Part shown: one piece after another, positions 19,426 through 27,358 of the stretch
How the letters are laid out: each line of letters opens with the position of its first letter
How positions within the stretch are numbered: the first letter of the stretch is position 1
Assembly (NCBI RefSeq): GCF_900188165.1
Contig: NZ_FZOS01000001.1
Coordinates: forward strand, 471,324-535,323
Source of the DNA: Edaphosphingomonas laterariae
GTDB lineage: Bacteria > Pseudomonadota > Alphaproteobacteria > Sphingomonadales > Sphingomonadaceae
Direction: 5' to 3'
DNA length: 64,000 nt
The notes under the pieces: generated by a model
The model's database searches: none
What the model was told of the DNA's origin: nothing
Seen by the model: the letters and a program-made list of their open reading frames with translations, nothing else
Program-made: the position numbers and the translations under genes

Positions 19426-20244
19426 TTGACCGAAATCGACCCCCTCGCCCGTATCGCCGCCGCGCTCGAACGGATCGCGCCGCCGCCGCCGCCCGATGGC
19501 GATCCCGCCGCTTATCCGGCTTATGTGTGGCATATGGGCGCGTTGCAGCCCACGCGGGCGTTCAAGCCGCTGCCGCTCGATCTGCTCACCGGCATCGACG
19601 CGCAAAAGGCCGCCCTGCTCGAAAACAGCCGCCGGCTGGCCCACGGTCATGCCGCGCACGATATCCTGCTCTGGGGTTCGCGCGGCGCCGGCAAGTCCGC
19701 CCTCGTCAAAAGCTCGGTCGGCGCGCTTCAGGCCGAAGGGCTGGCGATCGCGCTGATCGAGGTGGGGGGCGATGCCATTGCCGGCCTGCCCCGCCTGTTC
19801 GGCCGCATCGCCGATGTGCCGCGCGCCTTCGTGCTGTTCATCGACGATCTGGGGTTCGAAGAAGGCAGCGATGCCCCGCGCATCCTGCGCTCGCTGCTCG
19901 AAGGCGGTGCCGAGGCGCGCCCGGCCAATGCGCGGCTCTACGTCACCTCCAACCGCCGCCACATCGTCCACCGCGACATGCGGGAACAGGACAGCCCGAT
20001 CAACCCGCGCGACGTGATCGACGATCGCATGGCGCTCGCCGATCGCTTCGGGCTCAGCCTCGGCTTCCACGTCTGCGATCAGGATACCTATGTCGCGATG
20101 GTCGCCGGCTATGCGGCGAAGTTCGGGCTGGAATTCGATCCGCTGGATGCGATCGGCTGGGCCACGCAACGCGGCAGCCGCTCGGGCCGCGTCGCCTGGC
20201 AATATGTAGTCGAACTGGCCGGCCGCGCGGGCAAGGCGGTATAG
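19426..20244 (+). CDS. DUF815 AAA+ ATP-binding protein
   Basis: 272 residues from a TTG at 19426 with a GGAGG site 5 nt away; the frame is open upstream but has no better start. Walker A GSRGAGKSA and Walker B VLFIDDL, then a sensor-like region with YVTSNRRHIV. This is the P-loop family DUF815 of unknown function, usually a stand-alone gene in alphaproteobacteria. The Pro-rich segment after the first 20 residues is typical. Divergent from the M20 gene. Confidence 0.83.
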   Translation: MTEIDPLARIAAALERIAPPPPPDGDPAAYPAYVWHMGALQPTRAFKPLPLDLLTGIDAQKAALLENSRRLAHGHAAHDILLWGSRGAGKSALVKSSVGALQAEGLAIALIEVGGDAIAGLPRLFGRIADVPRAFVLFIDDLGFEEGSDAPRILRSLLEGGAEARPANARLYVTSNRRHIVHRDMREQDSPINPRDVIDDRMALADRFGLSLGFHVCDQDTYVAMVAGYAAKFGLEFDPLDAIGWATQRGSRSGRVAWQYVVELAGRAGKAV

Positions 20245-20333
20245 GGGAGGTTCGGGCCGCGCGCTCGATACGAACGCGCCGCGCGACTATGTTCGTCGGC
20301 TTTCAGGCGACAAAAAGTCGGGGAAAGCGGGCA

Positions 20334-20600
20334 TCAGCCTTCACTGAACGAAGCGACAAGACCGATAAAAATGAGGAGCGGCACCAAAAGGAGTGGACCT
20401 CCGTATAGAAGCCACACAAGCCAGAACTTGACAGGTGCTTCCGAGCGCAATGGCGGCCACCTCTTACCGTCCGCCCCAATCCGGCCAAACCAGAACTTGC
20501 CTGTCCAAGCTGTAAGGACGACCATCACCATCACTGATAAAATGCCTATGACGATCAGTACGCCCCAAATACACTCGATCGCCGTCCAGAGTGCGCTCAA
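20334..20600 (-). CDS. Small two-helix membrane protein, unrecognised
   Basis: 88 residues if it starts at the TTG at 20600, which has AAAGGAAGA upstream; no ATG is available in frame. Two long hydrophobic segments (about residues 8-29 and 58-83) flank a charged loop (GRIGADGKRWPPLRSEAP). Base composition is less GC-rich than the surrounding genes. A 33-bp element found upstream (20661-20693) recurs upstream of the membrane gene at 26559. Function unknown. Confidence 0.5.
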   Translation of the reverse strand: MSALWTAIECIWGVLIVIGILSVMVMVVLTAWTGKFWFGRIGADGKRWPPLRSEAPVKFWLVWLLYGGPLLLVPLLIFIGLVASFSEG

Positions 20601-20660
20601 GGCATTTCTTCCTTTGATTTTATTGATCGCGAGACACCTCCTGTAAAGGATCAGTCGGAT

Positions 20661-20693
20661 GTCCGCTATGTCGGCATGTCCCGACAGGCAGGA
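20661..20693 (-). repeat. 33-bp upstream element, copy A
   Basis: Matches the copy at 26501-26533 at 30 of 33 positions. On the minus strand it contains the palindrome GTCGG-GACATG-CCGAC and ends 60 nt before the small membrane-protein gene. The adjacent arms GACAGGCAGG (20683-20692) and CCTGCCTGTC (20715-20724) could form a larger hairpin. Confidence 0.6.
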
Positions 20694-20813
20694 ATTTTCC
20701 TTCGATGACCGATACCTGCCTGTCCGGTCTCGGAAAGCTGACGGTCGGGAAACCGGAGGCCCAGCCCCGTCGCTGGATGACAGCAAAGTCGGGAATGGCG
20801 ACACACCGGAACA

Positions 20814-20838
20814 CGTCATGCCAGCGAAGGCTGGCATC
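20814..20838 (+). repeat. 25-bp inverted repeat, left copy (MPAFAGMT-type palindrome)
   Basis: CGTCATGCCAGCGAAGGCTGGCATC; the core ATGCCAGC-GAAG-GCTGGCAT is itself a hairpin. Perfect inverted copy at 21165-21189, enclosing the GIY-YIG pseudogene. A diverged copy lies at 22593-22615. Confidence 0.85.
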
Positions 20839-20846
20839 GCTGGCGG

Positions 20847-21137
20847 TTACAGGATGCGCTCGAACAGATCATCCCATTGAGGATTGGCCGCCTCGATCAA
20901 CCGGATTTTCCATGCGCGTTGCCACGCCTTCAGAGCCTTTTCGCGGGCGATGGCTTCGACGATGCTGTCATGCGGCTCGACCAGGACCAGCCGATCCAGG
21001 CCTTATTTCCGGCAGAAGGCCGAACCCGCACCTCTGCGATGCTGCATCATGCGCGCGGCGAGATCGGTGGTGACACCGATATAGAGAACGCCGTTCGGCT
21101 TGTTCCTAAGGATATAGGTCCAACCGCCGCTGCGCAT
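20847..21137 (-). pseudogene. GIY-YIG nuclease family gene with in-frame stop codon
   Basis: Minus-strand reading from the ATG at 21137 gives GGWTYILRNKPNGVLYIGVTTDLAARMMQHR..., the start of a small GIY-YIG (UPF0213-like) protein. Codon 45 (21003-21005) is TAA, after which the same frame continues correctly as GLDRLVLVEPHDS, EAIAREKALKAWQRAWK and ANPQWDDLFERIL to a stop at 20847. Family members normally have Tyr at the interrupted position, so a single TAT-to-TAA change explains it. No frameshift is needed. A sequencing error is the alternative. It lies between perfect inverted repeats. Confidence 0.85.
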
Positions 21138-21164
21138 GCGGCGACGCTACACCAGCCCCGATAC

Positions 21165-21189
21165 GATGCCAGCCTTCGCTGGCATGACG
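21165..21189 (-). repeat. 25-bp inverted repeat, right copy
   Basis: Exact reverse complement of 20814-20838. Just beyond it, 21201-21229 holds a degenerate relative of the 33-bp upstream element. Confidence 0.85.
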
Positions 21190-21300
21190 TATATGCAGGA
21201 ATGTCCGCAATCCGCGCATCCCGACAGCCCGCCTTTGGCCGGCATCGCCGATAGCCGGCCTTTGACCTGTCGTCGTTCAGCCCGCCCCCGGCCCTTCGCC

Positions 21301-22569
21301 TTATCCCTTCCTGAACCGCGCCACGAAGAACCCGTCCGCGCCGCCCTCTCCCGCCATTGTTCCCGGCAGCACGCGGACGCGGCCTGCCCCGCCGGCGGTG
21401 ATGCCTTCTGGAAGTTCTTCCGGCCGGATCGGATCGCGGGTGAATTCGCGTTCGGCGGCGAAGCCGTCGGCCACCGCCTCGCCCTCGGCCGGTTCCAGCG
21501 AACAGACGGCATAGACCAGCACGCCGCCCGGCTTCACCCAGCCCGCCGCCTGCCGCAGCATTGCCGCCTGCTGTTCGGCGAGCCCGGCGATCGCGCGATC
21601 CGTGGCCCGGTGCAGCACATCGGGATGGCGGCGGAAGATGCCAGTTGCCGAACAGGGCGCATCGAGCAGCACGGCATCGTAGATCGGCTCCGGCGTTTCG
21701 GCCATCACGTCGGCCTGCCGGACATCGGCGGCAAGCCCCGTCCGCTCGAGATTTTCGCGCAACCGCTCAAGCCGCGGGCCGGACATGTCGGTCGCCGTCA
21801 CCTTCCAGCCGGCGGCCGCCAGTTGCATGGTCTTGCCGCCCGGCGCCGCGCACAGATCGAGGGCGGATCGCCCCTCGCCCTGTCCCAACACCCGCGCCGG
21901 CAGCGATGCGGCGATGTCCTGCACCCACCATTGCCCATCGGCAAAGCCCGGCAGTTCCGCCACGGCAGCGCCACGCGGCAGGCGGACATGGCCAGGCGCC
22001 AGGCTCGCGCCGCCCAGCTTCTCGGCCCACTCAGCAGTCGCGGCAGGATCGCGCAAGGACAGGTCGACCGGCGGCGGCGCGGCGATCGCGGCGCGCGCGG
22101 CATCCACCATTTCCTGCTTCCATGCCTTGCGCCACCGCTTCTCCACCGCTTTGGGCAGGCTTGGCGGATCGGGCAAGCGGGCATCCGCCCGCATCGCGGC
22201 GCCGAACACGCCATGGACCAGCCGGCGCGGGCCGCCATCCATCAGCGGCAGCACGGTGGCGATCGCGGCATGGCCGGGAGTGCCCAGCGCCCGCGCCTGG
22301 ACGAGCGCGATCCGCAGCGCGAAGCGCGCCTTGGCATCGCCCGGCAACCGCTTGGCCGTGTGCGCGTCGATCAGTGCGTCGAGATCGGGCAGCCGGCGCA
22401 GCACCTCGCTCGCGATCGCGCGGGCGAAGGCGCGGTCATCCGCCCGTTCCAGCCCCGCCGCCGCATTGGCAAGCGCCGCTTCCAGCGGCACGCCCTGGCG
22501 CAGCACCGCATCCAGCAGCCGCATGGCGGCGCGGCGCGTGGCAACGCCGGCGGGTTCCTTGTCTGTCAA
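21301..22569 (-). CDS. rsmB: 16S rRNA (cytosine-C5) methyltransferase, RsmB/NOL1-NOP2-Sun family
   Basis: 422 residues. An N-terminal NusB-like helical domain (about 1-130) precedes the Rossmann methyltransferase domain. SAM motif LDLCAAPGGK (238-247), DAPCSATG with C306 and VYAVCSLEP with catalytic C356 are all present. Predicted to methylate C967 of 16S rRNA. Length is normal for RsmB. The TGCC...GGCA-type repeat at 22593-22615 lies just upstream of its start. Confidence 0.9.
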   Translation of the reverse strand: MTDKEPAGVATRRAAMRLLDAVLRQGVPLEAALANAAAGLERADDRAFARAIASEVLRRLPDLDALIDAHTAKRLPGDAKARFALRIALVQARALGTPGHAAIATVLPLMDGGPRRLVHGVFGAAMRADARLPDPPSLPKAVEKRWRKAWKQEMVDAARAAIAAPPPVDLSLRDPAATAEWAEKLGGASLAPGHVRLPRGAAVAELPGFADGQWWVQDIAASLPARVLGQGEGRSALDLCAAPGGKTMQLAAAGWKVTATDMSGPRLERLRENLERTGLAADVRQADVMAETPEPIYDAVLLDAPCSATGIFRRHPDVLHRATDRAIAGLAEQQAAMLRQAAGWVKPGGVLVYAVCSLEPAEGEAVADGFAAEREFTRDPIRPEELPEGITAGGAGRVRVLPGTMAGEGGADGFFVARFRKG

Positions 22570-22592
22570 ACCGGTTTCCTATCCAAAATGCA

Positions 22593-22615
22593 CGTCATGT
22601 CAGCGCAGGCTGGCA
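22593..22615 (+). repeat. Diverged copy of the 25-bp palindromic repeat
   Basis: CGTCATGTCAGCGCAGGCTGGCA matches the left repeat at most positions but has lost part of the palindrome symmetry. Located between rsmB and htpX. Confidence 0.5.
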
Positions 22616-22682
22616 ACTCCCTGCCCTGTGCGCGCGCCAGATGCAAAGCGATGCCGGCCTCCATTGGCCTGGCGTTGGATTT

Positions 22683-23615
22683 TTAGCGACGGCCGTTGGG
22701 ATCGAGCGCACTGGCGCGGCGGCGCGATACCGGCACCGCCGGGGATGGCGCCATGCCCATGCGGCGACGTGGATCGGGCTGCATTTCCACCGCCATCGCG
22801 TTCAGCGCGGCGATGCGGTTGGCGGTATCGGGATGGGTTGAAAACCAGCTGTCGCCGCGCCCCGAAAGCGCCGGAACGATATAGAGCTGCGCCGCCGCCG
22901 GATTGCGCTCGACCACCGGATTGGGAATATGCGCCGCGCCATTGGCCAGCTTGGCGAGCGCGGATGCCAGCGCATGCGGCTTACCCGAAAGCTCCGCACC
23001 ACCGCGATCGGCGCCATATTCGCGCGTCCGGCTGATCGCCATCTGCACGATCATCGCGGCGAACGGCGCCATGATCATCGCCGCCAGCGCGATCAGCATG
23101 TTGGGGCGATCCTCGTTGCTGCCGCCGAAGAACAGGCCGAAATTGGCAATCATCGAGATCGCGCCAGCGATGGTGGCCGTCATCGTCATGATCAGCGTGT
23201 CACGGTTGCGGACATGCGCCAGTTCGTGCGCCATCACGCCTTCGATCTCGTCGCGATTGAGGATCGCCAGCAGCCCGGTGGTCGCGGCGACGGCCGCATT
23301 TTCGGGGTTCCGGCCGGTGGCGAAGGCATTGGGATGCGGCGAATCGATGATGTAGACCTTGGGCATAGGCATCCCGCCGCGCCGCGCCAGATCCTGCACC
23401 AGACCAACGAATTCAGGGCAATTCTGGGCGTTTACTTCGCGCGCATCATGCATCTTCAGCACGATCTTGTCTGCGTTCCAGAAGGTGAAGAGGTTCATGC
23501 CCGCCGCAACGACCAGCGCGATCAGCGCCCCGCCCGATCCGCCGATGGCATAACCCAGCCCCATGAACAGCGCGGTCATCGCCGCGAGCAGCATGGTCGT
23601 CTTCAATCCGTTCAT
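22683..23615 (-). CDS. htpX: Membrane zinc metalloprotease HtpX (M48)
   Basis: 310 residues. Two N-terminal membrane helices (about 8-25 and 29-46), the zinc motif HELAH at 130-134, two further hydrophobic segments after it, and a distal Glu in the REYGAD region as third ligand. HtpX degrades misfolded inner-membrane proteins alongside FtsH. The C-terminal tail (about 280-310) is basic. Same strand as rsmB, 113 bp upstream. Confidence 0.94.
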   Translation of the reverse strand: MNGLKTTMLLAAMTALFMGLGYAIGGSGGALIALVVAAGMNLFTFWNADKIVLKMHDAREVNAQNCPEFVGLVQDLARRGGMPMPKVYIIDSPHPNAFATGRNPENAAVAATTGLLAILNRDEIEGVMAHELAHVRNRDTLIMTMTATIAGAISMIANFGLFFGGSNEDRPNMLIALAAMIMAPFAAMIVQMAISRTREYGADRGGAELSGKPHALASALAKLANGAAHIPNPVVERNPAAAQLYIVPALSGRGDSWFSTHPDTANRIAALNAMAVEMQPDPRRRMGMAPSPAVPVSRRRASALDPNGRR

Positions 23616-23679
23616 CTTGCGCTTCTACCTCCGAAGCGCAATGTGGGGGGATAGCCCCCCAACTTCAATCGGAACCGCC

Positions 23680-23850
23680 ATGAACGGCAAGCGCCCACCC
23701 CATGTGAAGCCCCCGGCCTATCTGACGCCGAGCCCGCCGGTGCCCGAGCCCCGCGAATATGTGCCCGATCCCAACGAACCCGAAGCGCAGGGCCTTGATC
23801 CCGTGCGCTATGGCGATTGGGAACGGAAGGGCATCGCCATCGATTTCTGA
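23680..23850 (+). CDS. DUF1674 protein, SdhAF4-like succinate dehydrogenase assembly factor
   Basis: 56 residues. The C-terminal signature DPVRYGDWERKGIAIDF is that of the DUF1674/SDHAF4 family, whose eukaryotic members help flavinylated SdhA assemble. The N-terminal half is Pro-rich and variable, as in relatives. Divergent from htpX by 64 bp. The stop codon region is part of an 18-bp tandem repeat. Confidence 0.82.
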   Translation: MNGKRPPHVKPPAYLTPSPPVPEPREYVPDPNEPEAQGLDPVRYGDWERKGIAIDF

Positions 23851-23886
23851 GGGCCCATCGACTTCTGAGGGCCCAGCGATTTCCGA
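23839..23886. repeat. 18-bp tandem repeat spanning a stop codon
   Basis: ATCGATTTCTGAGGGCCC, then ATCGACTTCTGAGGGCCC, then a 12-nt partial third unit. The first unit includes the last codons and stop of the DUF1674 gene, so the IDF-stop segment is duplicated behind it. Confidence 0.8.
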
Positions 23887-23955
23887 TAACGAAGCGCATC
23901 CCACAAAAATGCGGGCGCGCGATGGCCGGGGGAGGTCCACCGCGCGCCCTGACGA

Positions 23956-23986
23956 TCGTCGCGCCATGAGGGGGGAAGATGGCGCG
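23956..23986. terminator. Hairpin between convergent genes
   Basis: Perfect 10-bp stem GTCGCGCCAT / ATGGCGCGAC with an 11-nt loop, between the DUF1674 and exbD 3' ends. No T-tract, so terminator status is tentative. Confidence 0.5.
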
Positions 23987-24067
23987 ACTCGCGTTATGAT
24001 CCGCCGGCCGACTATCCGGCGCTGATGTTACAGCCGCGTGTCGGCGGCGCGACTTAGCCTTGCGGGT

Positions 24068-24490
24068 TCAACCGCCCGTGGCGAACCGCGCATTATCGAC
24101 CAGGCCGATCTTTTCGATCCGCGCGCGCTTCACCGTCGCCAGCGTCTCGTCCACCAACCCATAAGGCGCCTCGCCGTCGGGACGGATATGCAGCACGGGC
24201 CCGGCGGCATCCGCGCGCAATGCCGCCAGACGGGCCGGCAAGGCCGCCGCCGATATTGCCGCGCCATCCCAACTTAGCGCCCCCGAAGCGGCGATATCCA
24301 GCCTGTGCACCGGCGGCGGCACCGCGGATCGCCGCGCATCGCCCGGCAGGTCCATCGCCACTTTATGCGTCACCACCGGCACCGTCAGGATCATCATGAT
24401 CAGCAGCACCAGCATCACGTCGATCAGCGGCGTGGTGTTCATCTCGACCATCGGTTGATGGGTTTCGGCGAACGGGATCGGACGAGCCAT
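24068..24490 (-). CDS. exbD: ExbD/TolR-family biopolymer transport protein
   Basis: 140 residues from the ATG at 24490, preceded by AAGGAGGAGGATCTC. One membrane helix (about 22-42) with the essential Asp in PLIDVMLVLL, then a periplasmic domain. ExbD works with ExbB and TonB to energise outer-membrane receptors. No exbB, tonB or tolQ lies next to it, so it must pair with subunits elsewhere. The periplasmic loop has an extra Ala-rich stretch. Confidence 0.86.
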   Translation of the reverse strand: MARPIPFAETHQPMVEMNTTPLIDVMLVLLIMMILTVPVVTHKVAMDLPGDARRSAVPPPVHRLDIAASGALSWDGAAISAAALPARLAALRADAAGPVLHIRPDGEAPYGLVDETLATVKRARIEKIGLVDNARFATGG

Positions 24491-24546
24491 GAGATCCTCC
24501 TCCTTGTGGAGGATATACCATATCACATCCCGCCGCCCGGCAAAGG

Positions 24547-25473
24547 CTATTCCGGCGGCGAAACGGGGGTCGCCCGGCCCGCGCGCAGGCTGTCGGCCGC
24601 ATAGATCAGCAGGCCGGTCCAGATCAGGCCGAAGGTGATGATGTGAACCGTGGTCAGCGCCTCGCCAAACAACAGCACGCCCTGGAAGAACACCAAGGTC
24701 GGCGCAAGATACTGGATCAGGCCGATCGTGGCATAGCGCAGCTTGCGCGCGGCGGCGGCGAACAGCAGCAGCGGCAGGGCCGTCACCACGCCCCCGCCGA
24801 TCAGGAACAGATCGGTCGCCCGGTCGATGCCGAAGCGGTTGTCGCCCTGCAGCGTCGTCCAGCCCAGAAAAGCGATCGCCAGCGGCGCGAGCAAGGCAGT
24901 TTCCACCGTCAACCCGCCGAGCGCGTCGATCGAAATTACCTTGCGAACAAGGCCATAGAGGCCGAAGCTGAGTGCCAGCGTGAGCGATATCCACACGGCC
25001 CCGCCCTGGGCGAACGCCATCACCGCCACGCCCAGCGCCGCCAGCGCCACCGCCACGCCCTGAACGCGGCGCAGCTGCTCCTTCAGAAAGATCATGCCCA
25101 GCGCGACATTGACGAGCGGGTTGATGAAATAGCCCAGGCTCGCTTCCAGCACATGCCCGTTCAGCACGGCCCAGGTGTAGATCAGCCAGTTGAAGCAGAT
25201 GAATGTCGCGCTCAGCATCAGCATGCCGAATGTGCCGCGCGTGCGCAGCGCGGCGCCGATGCCCTTCCACCGGCCGAGCAGCGTGACCACCACAATCAGC
25301 AGCAGCAGCGACCAGACCAGCCGGTGCGCCACGATCTGCAGCGCCGGCACGTGCATCATCTGCTTCAGATACAGGGGCAGCAGCCCCCACATCAGATAAG
25401 CCGCGAAGGCCAGGATGACGCCCCGGCGGGCGTCGTCGGCGGGGGATGCGGGGGGCGTGGACGGTTGCGACAT
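24547..25473 (-). CDS. rarD: EamA-family transporter RarD
   Basis: 308 residues with about ten membrane helices in two EamA repeats. RarD marks: MWGLLPLYLKQ near the N-terminus, HRLVWSLLLL, FICFNWLIYTWAV, GYFINPLVNVALG and GLIQYLAPTLVF. RarD was first linked to chloramphenicol sensitivity; the physiological substrate is unknown. Upstream of exbD on the same strand by 56 bp. Confidence 0.9.
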   Translation of the reverse strand: MSQPSTPPASPADDARRGVILAFAAYLMWGLLPLYLKQMMHVPALQIVAHRLVWSLLLLIVVVTLLGRWKGIGAALRTRGTFGMLMLSATFICFNWLIYTWAVLNGHVLEASLGYFINPLVNVALGMIFLKEQLRRVQGVAVALAALGVAVMAFAQGGAVWISLTLALSFGLYGLVRKVISIDALGGLTVETALLAPLAIAFLGWTTLQGDNRFGIDRATDLFLIGGGVVTALPLLLFAAAARKLRYATIGLIQYLAPTLVFFQGVLLFGEALTTVHIITFGLIWTGLLIYAADSLRAGRATPVSPPE

Positions 25474-25565
25474 GATGGCGCGGCTTCGGGCGTTAACCCG
25501 CCATCGTCAAGCCGTTACCGCGCCTGTTGCATCTTTCGCGACAATTGCCGCCGCGCGCCCTGCGA

Positions 25566-25787
25566 TCAGATGATCCCGCCGCCCAGGAACAGGCGCAGGC
25601 AACCGACCCCGATCACCACCAGATTGAGCGTCTGCCCCTCCTTCGATCGCGAGATCAGGCCGATGATCAGGCCGACGATCGCAAAGGGCAGGATCAGCCA
25701 GTTGGCCCAGCCCAAAAAGGGGATGAAGGCGAATATCGCGAACATTGCCGCGATGGCACCGATGATCAGCGAAATAAGGTTCAGCAT
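25566..25787 (-). CDS. Small two- to three-helix membrane protein
   Basis: 73 residues beginning MLNLISLIIGAIAAM. Hydrophobic helices at about 3-24 and 29-46, then SRSKEGQTLNLV and a short hydrophobic tail. It resembles the many small DUF4190-like inner-membrane proteins. No partner is evident. The ATG at 25787 has GGTT-poor upstream sequence, so the start is moderately certain. Confidence 0.68.
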   Translation of the reverse strand: MLNLISLIIGAIAAMFAIFAFIPFLGWANWLILPFAIVGLIIGLISRSKEGQTLNLVVIGVGCLRLFLGGGII

Positions 25788-25893
25788 GGCCGCAGGATCG
25801 CCGCAAGCGCGCGCCGACGCAAGCGAAAACTGTATTGCCCGCATAACACACATGCAGTAGATGGACGGAAATCCGAACCGGGAGTTCGTCACA

Positions 25894-26388
25894 ATGCGCC
25901 GTCCCCTGATCCTGCTTGCCCTGCCGCTGCTTGCGCTGGCCGCCTGCGAAATGAAGGTCGGCAAGGGCGACGAAGCCGCCGAAACCGGCGCCAACGCCAG
26001 CGTGCCGGCCGAAAAGGGCCATGTCTCGCTGGAGATTCCGGGCTTCACCGGCAAGCTCGATATCCCGGCCTTCGATCCGGGCGACGACGACATGGATATC
26101 GACGGCATCCGCCTCTACCCCGGCTCACGCGTGAGCAGCGTCGACATCAAGGCCGGCAAGGGCGACAAGGACACCGTTCGCCTCGGCTATTCCAGCCCCG
26201 ACGCACCCGACAAGCTGCAGGCCTATTATGAAGCCGCCGCGAAGGAAAAAGGCTTCACCGTCGCCCCCGCCGTCAAGCAGGGCAGCGGCACGCTGCTCCA
26301 CCTCACCAGCGCCAAGGGCAAGTCGATCGAAATCTCGATCGAACAGCAAGCCACCGGCAGCCAGGGCGCGCTGACGATCGTGGATTGA
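25894..26388 (+). CDS. Putative lipoprotein
   Basis: 164 residues from the ATG at 25894 behind GGGAG. A lipobox (LLALAAC) near residue 18 predicts a lipid-anchored protein. The mature part has an acidic linker, then a compact domain beginning VSLEIPGFTGKLDIP with YYEAAAKEKGF and a final beta strand. This resembles proteins widely seen in sphingomonads without known function. Divergent from the small membrane gene at 25566. Confidence 0.72.
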   Translation: MRRPLILLALPLLALAACEMKVGKGDEAAETGANASVPAEKGHVSLEIPGFTGKLDIPAFDPGDDDMDIDGIRLYPGSRVSSVDIKAGKGDKDTVRLGYSSPDAPDKLQAYYEAAAKEKGFTVAPAVKQGSGTLLHLTSAKGKSIEISIEQQATGSQGALTIVD

Positions 26389-26500
26389 GGCGGCTTCGAG
26401 ACAGGTGGCATTGCCCACCGCCCCAGAAATCGGGCCACACCAATATCAGCAAGCGGTGCAGCCAAATTCGGGTGGCCGTTGTCGATGTTTTCTGCCTGAA

Positions 26501-26533
26501 TCCTGACTGTCGGGACACGCCGACCTAGCGGAC
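26501..26533 (+). repeat. 33-bp upstream element, copy B
   Basis: TCCTGACTGTCGGGACACGC followed by CGACCTAGCGGAC; 30 of 33 positions match copy A in the same orientation relative to the following gene. Contains GTCGG-GACACG-CCGAC. It ends 25 nt before the ATG at 26559. Confidence 0.6.
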
Positions 26534-26558
26534 GTTCCCTACACTTTGCTCAACAATT

Positions 26559-27245
26559 ATGCGTTTTTTCAGTTTTGTCAGAGACACAAGCTCGATGTTC
26601 GTGCTCGCGGCCCTGTTCCTGCTGATATGTCTCGGGTTGCCTTTTTTGCGGGGCGTCCTCTGGTTCATTCGTACGCTGAATGACGGGTGGTACGAATGGT
26701 GCTGGACCGAACGTCTCGGATTTCTTGGAGTAGGCCTTGTTGCAATTTCATCGCCTTACACCGCTTTTAAGATACACGAGCTAAATCTGGTCCTTGAGCG
26801 AGTTCCCGACCCGCTCCGGGCTATTTGGATCGAGTACCGTGAGGAGAAATCATGGGGCCATGGTCTGCCGGGTGACGCTGAAACCGGTGTTGTCGTGTAT
26901 CGGCTTACCGATGGCAGTGCACGTCGGGCACAAACGGAGGGCGATAGACTGCGGGAATCCTTGCCCGGAGGCTATGAAAGTTGGCATCCTACACCGATCG
27001 CGAATTGGGACTACGACGGCAGCCCGTGGCGAAAGTCGCGTGACAATAGCAAAAACTCGCCGCATGGACCTGATATAAAGGAATATTTAGATCGGTATGC
27101 GCCCATCCCGATTGACCAGCAGCGCATTGACGAAATCAATCAAGCCATACGAACAACTGGGTCATTTTACTCTTATGGCCGGGGCGGCAGCATCACAATC
27201 GTCTCCCCCATGAACGAGAAGGTTTACTTTGCTTTCGCCGGCTGA
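26559..27245 (+). CDS. Hypothetical membrane-anchored protein, lower GC
   Basis: 228 residues. Two hydrophobic segments (about 13-36 and 52-66) precede a soluble, Trp/Tyr-rich C-terminal region with no motif I recognise. Codon choice is visibly less GC-biased than the flanking genes, suggesting acquisition by transfer. The start context is poor (AACAATT before the ATG). The element upstream is shared with the gene at 20334. No transposase or integrase is nearby. Confidence 0.65.
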   Translation: MRFFSFVRDTSSMFVLAALFLLICLGLPFLRGVLWFIRTLNDGWYEWCWTERLGFLGVGLVAISSPYTAFKIHELNLVLERVPDPLRAIWIEYREEKSWGHGLPGDAETGVVVYRLTDGSARRAQTEGDRLRESLPGGYESWHPTPIANWDYDGSPWRKSRDNSKNSPHGPDIKEYLDRYAPIPIDQQRIDEINQAIRTTGSFYSYGRGGSITIVSPMNEKVYFAFAG

Positions 27246-27358
27246 CTGACGGCACGGCTTTAACGTCCACCCCCTCCCCCAACATCGCTTCCGTTCGGCG
27301 CATCTTCAGCGCTACTTAAAACGGGCGCACGTTCATCACCGGCATTTGCTCGTGCAGG

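Noticed and set aside
20814..21189. Insertion sequence or transposon with terminal repeats
   Set aside because: No transposase, no target-site duplication seen, and a diverged copy of the repeat occurs at 22593; short palindromic repeats are common in this group.
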